From NCBI GenBank assembly GCA_025998595.1, contig BNWE01000057.1, positions 1 through 8,526 of the forward strand: a stretch of DNA of 8,526 nucleotides. Direction: 5' to 3'. Numbering within the stretch: the first letter of the stretch is position 1; each line of letters begins with the position of its first letter. Below, piece after piece: positions 6,907-8,526 of this stretch. The position numbers were made by a program, and so were the translations under genes. Source of the DNA: Alphaproteobacteria bacterium (GTDB lineage Bacteria > Pseudomonadota > Alphaproteobacteria > UBA3830). The notes under the pieces were generated by a model. The model saw only the letters and a list, made by a program, of their open reading frames with translations, had not been told where the DNA came from and did not search any database.

Positions 6907-6927
6907 TAGTATAAACAAAGTTATGAA
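6899..6927 (-). promoter_or_regulatory. Promoter of the STAND gene, overlapping the divergent promoter
   Basis: On the minus strand a perfect TATAAT (6904-6899) is preceded, after 17 nt, by TTCATA (6927-6922), a 4/6 match to -35. Transcription would begin near 6892, about 20-30 nt before the STAND start. Its -10 box overlaps that of the rightward promoter. Confidence 0.5.
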
Positions 6928-7005
6928 GAATAAAAATCTCACAATAGCTCCCGTTCTGTATAAAGATAATTTATGTACTCTGAAAGCTCGGGTGGTTTCG
7001 CGGAC

Positions 7006-7036
7006 TACGTGATTTTCATGTATTCGTCATTTTTTT
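7006..7036 (+). promoter_or_regulatory. Attenuator-like hairpin and T-run in the kinase leader
   Basis: TACGTGA (7006-7012) and TCATGTA (7016-7022) pair over 7 bp with one G-U and a 3-nt loop. A 7-nt T-run begins 8 nt later (7030-7036). The gap between stem and T-run makes it a poor textbook terminator, but its place inside a long leader suggests a possible attenuation element. Confidence 0.3.
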
Positions 7037-7061
7037 AAATCCGATTAAAAAATAGCTTTTT

Positions 7062-7085
7062 CCTCCGCAGAATACTTATCGGAGG
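7062..7085 (+). promoter_or_regulatory. Hairpin masking the Shine-Dalgarno of the histidine kinase
   Basis: CCTCCG (7062-7067) is exactly complementary to CGGAGG (7080-7085), with a 12-nt loop. CGGAGG contains the GGAGG ribosome binding site, 7 nt before the ATG at 7093. Six GC-rich pairs in an AT-rich leader would hold the site closed until melted or remodelled. Confidence 0.5.
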
Positions 7086-7092
7086 TTGGTTC

Positions 7093-7917
7093 ATGAGTGT
7101 AGTAACATCGCATACAAAATCTAATTTACGAACCTGCAATGTACTTGATGTATTTGCTTGTTACGAGTCTGAAGTAAAATTCAGTCTTGCCCTACAAATG
7201 GAAGCGGAAAAACTAAGAGCGGAAAATGAATCGCTTCGAAAGAGATTAGAAGAGAATGAAAAATTCAAAGAAACTGCTGAAAACGCAGCTCATGATATCA
7301 GATCGCCGCTACTTGTTTTACTTATTGGCTTAGAAATGTGCAAGAATCTGTCTGAAAAAGAACGTGTGCTGTTCAGAGATTCGATAGCTAGCATCCAAAA
7401 GATCGTTCAAGAATTTCTCGAATCATCCAAAAATAGAGAAGCAAAACAGGAAGATCAACATATACTGGTATCACAGGTGTTGCAGAATACGGTGAATCAA
7501 AAAACCGTTCAATACAATGATAAAAACATTGATTTTCAATATTCGTTTGATCCTTCTTTGCGATTTACGTTTATTTATGGAAATCATCTGAATTTCGAGC
7601 GCATGATGAGCAATATCATAAATAATTCAGTAGAGGCTTTTGAGGATAAAAAAGGTACTGTAAAAATAGAACTTTCCGAGGATGATAAGAATGTCAGAAT
7701 CACCATTCAAGACGGTGGCAAAGGAATGCCTCATGAAACTGTTGAAAAATTGATGAAAGGCAAATCTATCTCCACTACTAAGCGAGGCGGATTTGGTATC
7801 GGCACAACTCAAATACAAAAAACCATAAGAGAGTTTAATGGGAAGCAATTTATAGAATCAGAACAAGGAGTTGGAACAAGAATCACGCTAACAATTCCTA
7901 AATTGCACTGTCCATAA
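7093..7917 (+). CDS. Soluble orphan histidine kinase (coiled coil, DHp, HATPase)
   Basis: The 274-residue protein has a short N-terminal segment (1-33) of unknown role, then a coiled coil (about 35-62). The dimerisation/phosphoacceptor helices follow, with an H-box AAHDIRSPL (His67). The ATP-binding domain has an N-box NIINNSVEAF (174-183), a G1 box DGGKGM (207-212) and a G2 box GGFGIG (232-237). It should autophosphorylate on His67 and pass phosphate to a response regulator. There is no transmembrane helix, PAS or other recognised sensor domain, and no receiver domain is encoded nearby, so it is a cytosolic orphan whose signal may enter through the coiled coil or N-terminus. ATG 7093 is supported by GGAGG at 7081-7085. 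It is divergent from the STAND gene, and its leader shows the SD-masking hairpin. The catalytic motifs look intact. Confidence 0.88.
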   Translation: MSVVTSHTKSNLRTCNVLDVFACYESEVKFSLALQMEAEKLRAENESLRKRLEENEKFKETAENAAHDIRSPLLVLLIGLEMCKNLSEKERVLFRDSIASIQKIVQEFLESSKNREAKQEDQHILVSQVLQNTVNQKTVQYNDKNIDFQYSFDPSLRFTFIYGNHLNFERMMSNIINNSVEAFEDKKGTVKIELSEDDKNVRITIQDGGKGMPHETVEKLMKGKSISTTKRGGFGIGTTQIQKTIREFNGKQFIESEQGVGTRITLTIPKLHCP

Positions 7918-7950
7918 TGGTACTCTTAATCGCTGAATTTGCAGTCGCAA

Positions 7951-8040
7951 TAACCATGTTCACATTTAATTTTTTGCGTCTCGCAGCCTTTAAAATTCCA
8001 GTGTCAAAAAGTGGCAAAACCTAATTGATGAACATGGTTA
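7951..8040 (+). repeat. 90-bp repeat copy B, inverted relative to copy A
   Basis: It starts TAACCATGTTCA and ends TGAACATGGTTA, the same perfect 12-bp inverted ends as 744-833. It aligns to the reverse complement of that copy at about 86% identity without gaps. The shared 18-bp core block is at 8002-8019. It lies 34 nt after the kinase stop and 45 nt before the HU-like ATG, so it probably forms part of the HU gene's upstream region. Both copies are oriented the same way toward their neighbouring outer gene. No clear target-site duplication beyond a possible TA is visible. Confidence 0.8.
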
Positions 8041-8085
8041 ATGATTTCATGGTAGGATTTTTTGGTTGATTTTGGAGAATAAAAA

Positions 8086-8439
8086 ATGAACAAACAGGGA
8101 CTTGTGAAGGCTATTGCCGAAAAAACAGAGCTTAGTCAAGGAGACGTCGAGAAGTTTTTGAATAGTTTTATAAAAATCGCAATTGAAACTCTTGCAAATG
8201 GACAAGAGATATCACTCGTTGGTTTCGGCTCATTTTCGAGGGTAGAGCGGAGCGCCAGAACAGGACGTGATTTTAAAACAGGCGAAAGTACTAACGCGAA
8301 TAATGGATTAGCTAACCATTTGAAAGATAGGAGTAATAGCAGGTTTTTCACACAAGAGTTGGTAAGCCACGAGAGTAGACATAACATGAATGCCCATGTT
8401 TTTTTTGAGACCTGTGTCTGGTGTGTTCGAGCATCATAG
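8086..8439 (+). CDS. HU/IHF-family DNA-binding protein with aberrant arm and tail
   Basis: Residues 1-67 follow the HU family closely: MNKQGLVKAIAEKTELSQGD, a helical dimerisation core, then LVGFGSFSRVERSARTGRDF and KTGE. Such proteins bind and bend DNA as dimers. Beyond that the usual I-x-IPA-x-x-x-P arm tip is missing and replaced by STNANNGLANHLKDRSNSR. RFFTQELVSH could be the degenerate counterpart of the family's xFxxGKxL tail. A further segment of about 22 residues with two Cys (VFFETCVWC) extends the protein to 117 aa, against a normal length near 90. GGAG at 8074-8077 supports the ATG at 8086. The missing Pro that normally intercalates into DNA suggests weaker bending or decay. It could be a specialised HU paralogue or a frame-damaged copy. 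Confidence 0.75.
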   Translation: MNKQGLVKAIAEKTELSQGDVEKFLNSFIKIAIETLANGQEISLVGFGSFSRVERSARTGRDFKTGESTNANNGLANHLKDRSNSRFFTQELVSHESRHNMNAHVFFETCVWCVRAS

Positions 8440-8503
8440 TTCGTTTTAAATACCCAAAAACAGTCTCTATGATTGACCTTTTTCTCAGTAATATTTTTTC
8501 TTT

Positions 8504-8524
8504 CATGTCCATGAACATGTTTTT
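8504..8524 (+). terminator. Weak intrinsic terminator downstream of the HU-like gene
   Basis: CATGT (8504-8508), a 6-nt loop and ACATG (8515-8519) are followed directly by five T residues (8520-8524). The 5-bp stem is weak, but the order is that of an intrinsic terminator, about 65 nt after the HU-like stop. Confidence 0.35.
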
Positions 8525-8526
8525 CA

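Noticed and set aside
6989..7003. GGGTGGTTTCGCGG resembles the T-box riboswitch core (consensus AGGGTGGNACCGCG).
   Set aside because: The NAC part is not matched, there is no specifier-loop architecture I can trace, the downstream gene is a kinase rather than an amino-acid gene, and T-boxes are mostly in Gram-positive bacteria.
8511..8526. ATGAACATG near the window end resembles the end of the 90-bp repeat (ATGAACATGG), suggesting a third copy.
   Set aside because: Identity stops after 9 bp and the sequence is better explained as a small hairpin plus T-run; the window ends before it could be tested.
1..8526. CRISPR arrays, tRNA or rRNA genes.
   Set aside because: I saw no regularly spaced direct repeats and no cloverleaf or rRNA-like conserved stretch on either strand.

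Overview
This looks like an accessory island from a low-GC bacterium. The IS30-type transposase, the HU-family protein and the LuxR-HTH/STAND/TPR protein would fit a host-associated proteobacterium such as a Rickettsiales, Holosporales or Legionellales member. No marker gene fixes the taxon, so this placement is a guess from gene style and base composition.

Left flank (1-948): a leftward IS30-family transposase cut short after its first catalytic Asp. Just upstream of its start is a 90-bp repeat (744-833) with perfect 12-bp inverted ends. A second copy of that repeat lies at 7951-8040 in the opposite orientation, upstream of an HU-family gene. The two copies bracket about 7.1 kb of cargo.

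Cargo, 949-1558: two remnants, the catalytic C-terminus of a tyrosine recombinase and an N-terminally truncated pyridoxamine-phosphate-oxidase-like (split-barrel) protein. Both suggest repeated insertion and decay.

Cargo, 1586-3379: a compact candidate RiPP locus. It holds a radical SAM protein with CxxxCxxC and a partial SPASM-like C-terminus, then a 100-aa PqqD-like protein (likely RiPP recognition element, RRE). A convergent 71-aa gene with its own promoter and strong RBS encodes a signal-peptide-like segment followed by three 7-residue units, each with an aromatic-Ser pair. The 71-aa protein is the best precursor candidate. A 35-codon aromatic-rich frame ending 6 nt before the radical SAM start codon is a weaker second candidate.

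Cargo, 3564-7917: a large leftward gene (1099 aa) encodes an N-terminal LuxR-type HTH, a middle region, one transmembrane helix, an NB-ARC-type STAND ATPase and C-terminal TPRs. Divergent from it is a soluble orphan histidine kinase. They share a short intergenic region in which the -10 boxes of two opposed promoters overlap. The kinase has a leader of about 180 nt whose Shine-Dalgarno sequence is masked by a predicted hairpin.

Right flank (8086-8526): an HU-like gene with a normal N-terminal half and an aberrant DNA-binding arm and tail, then a weak terminator-like hairpin. The likely themes are a ribosomally made, radical-SAM-modified exported peptide, and a membrane-tethered NLR-like sensor that could touch DNA directly. 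Whether the two act together is unknown.
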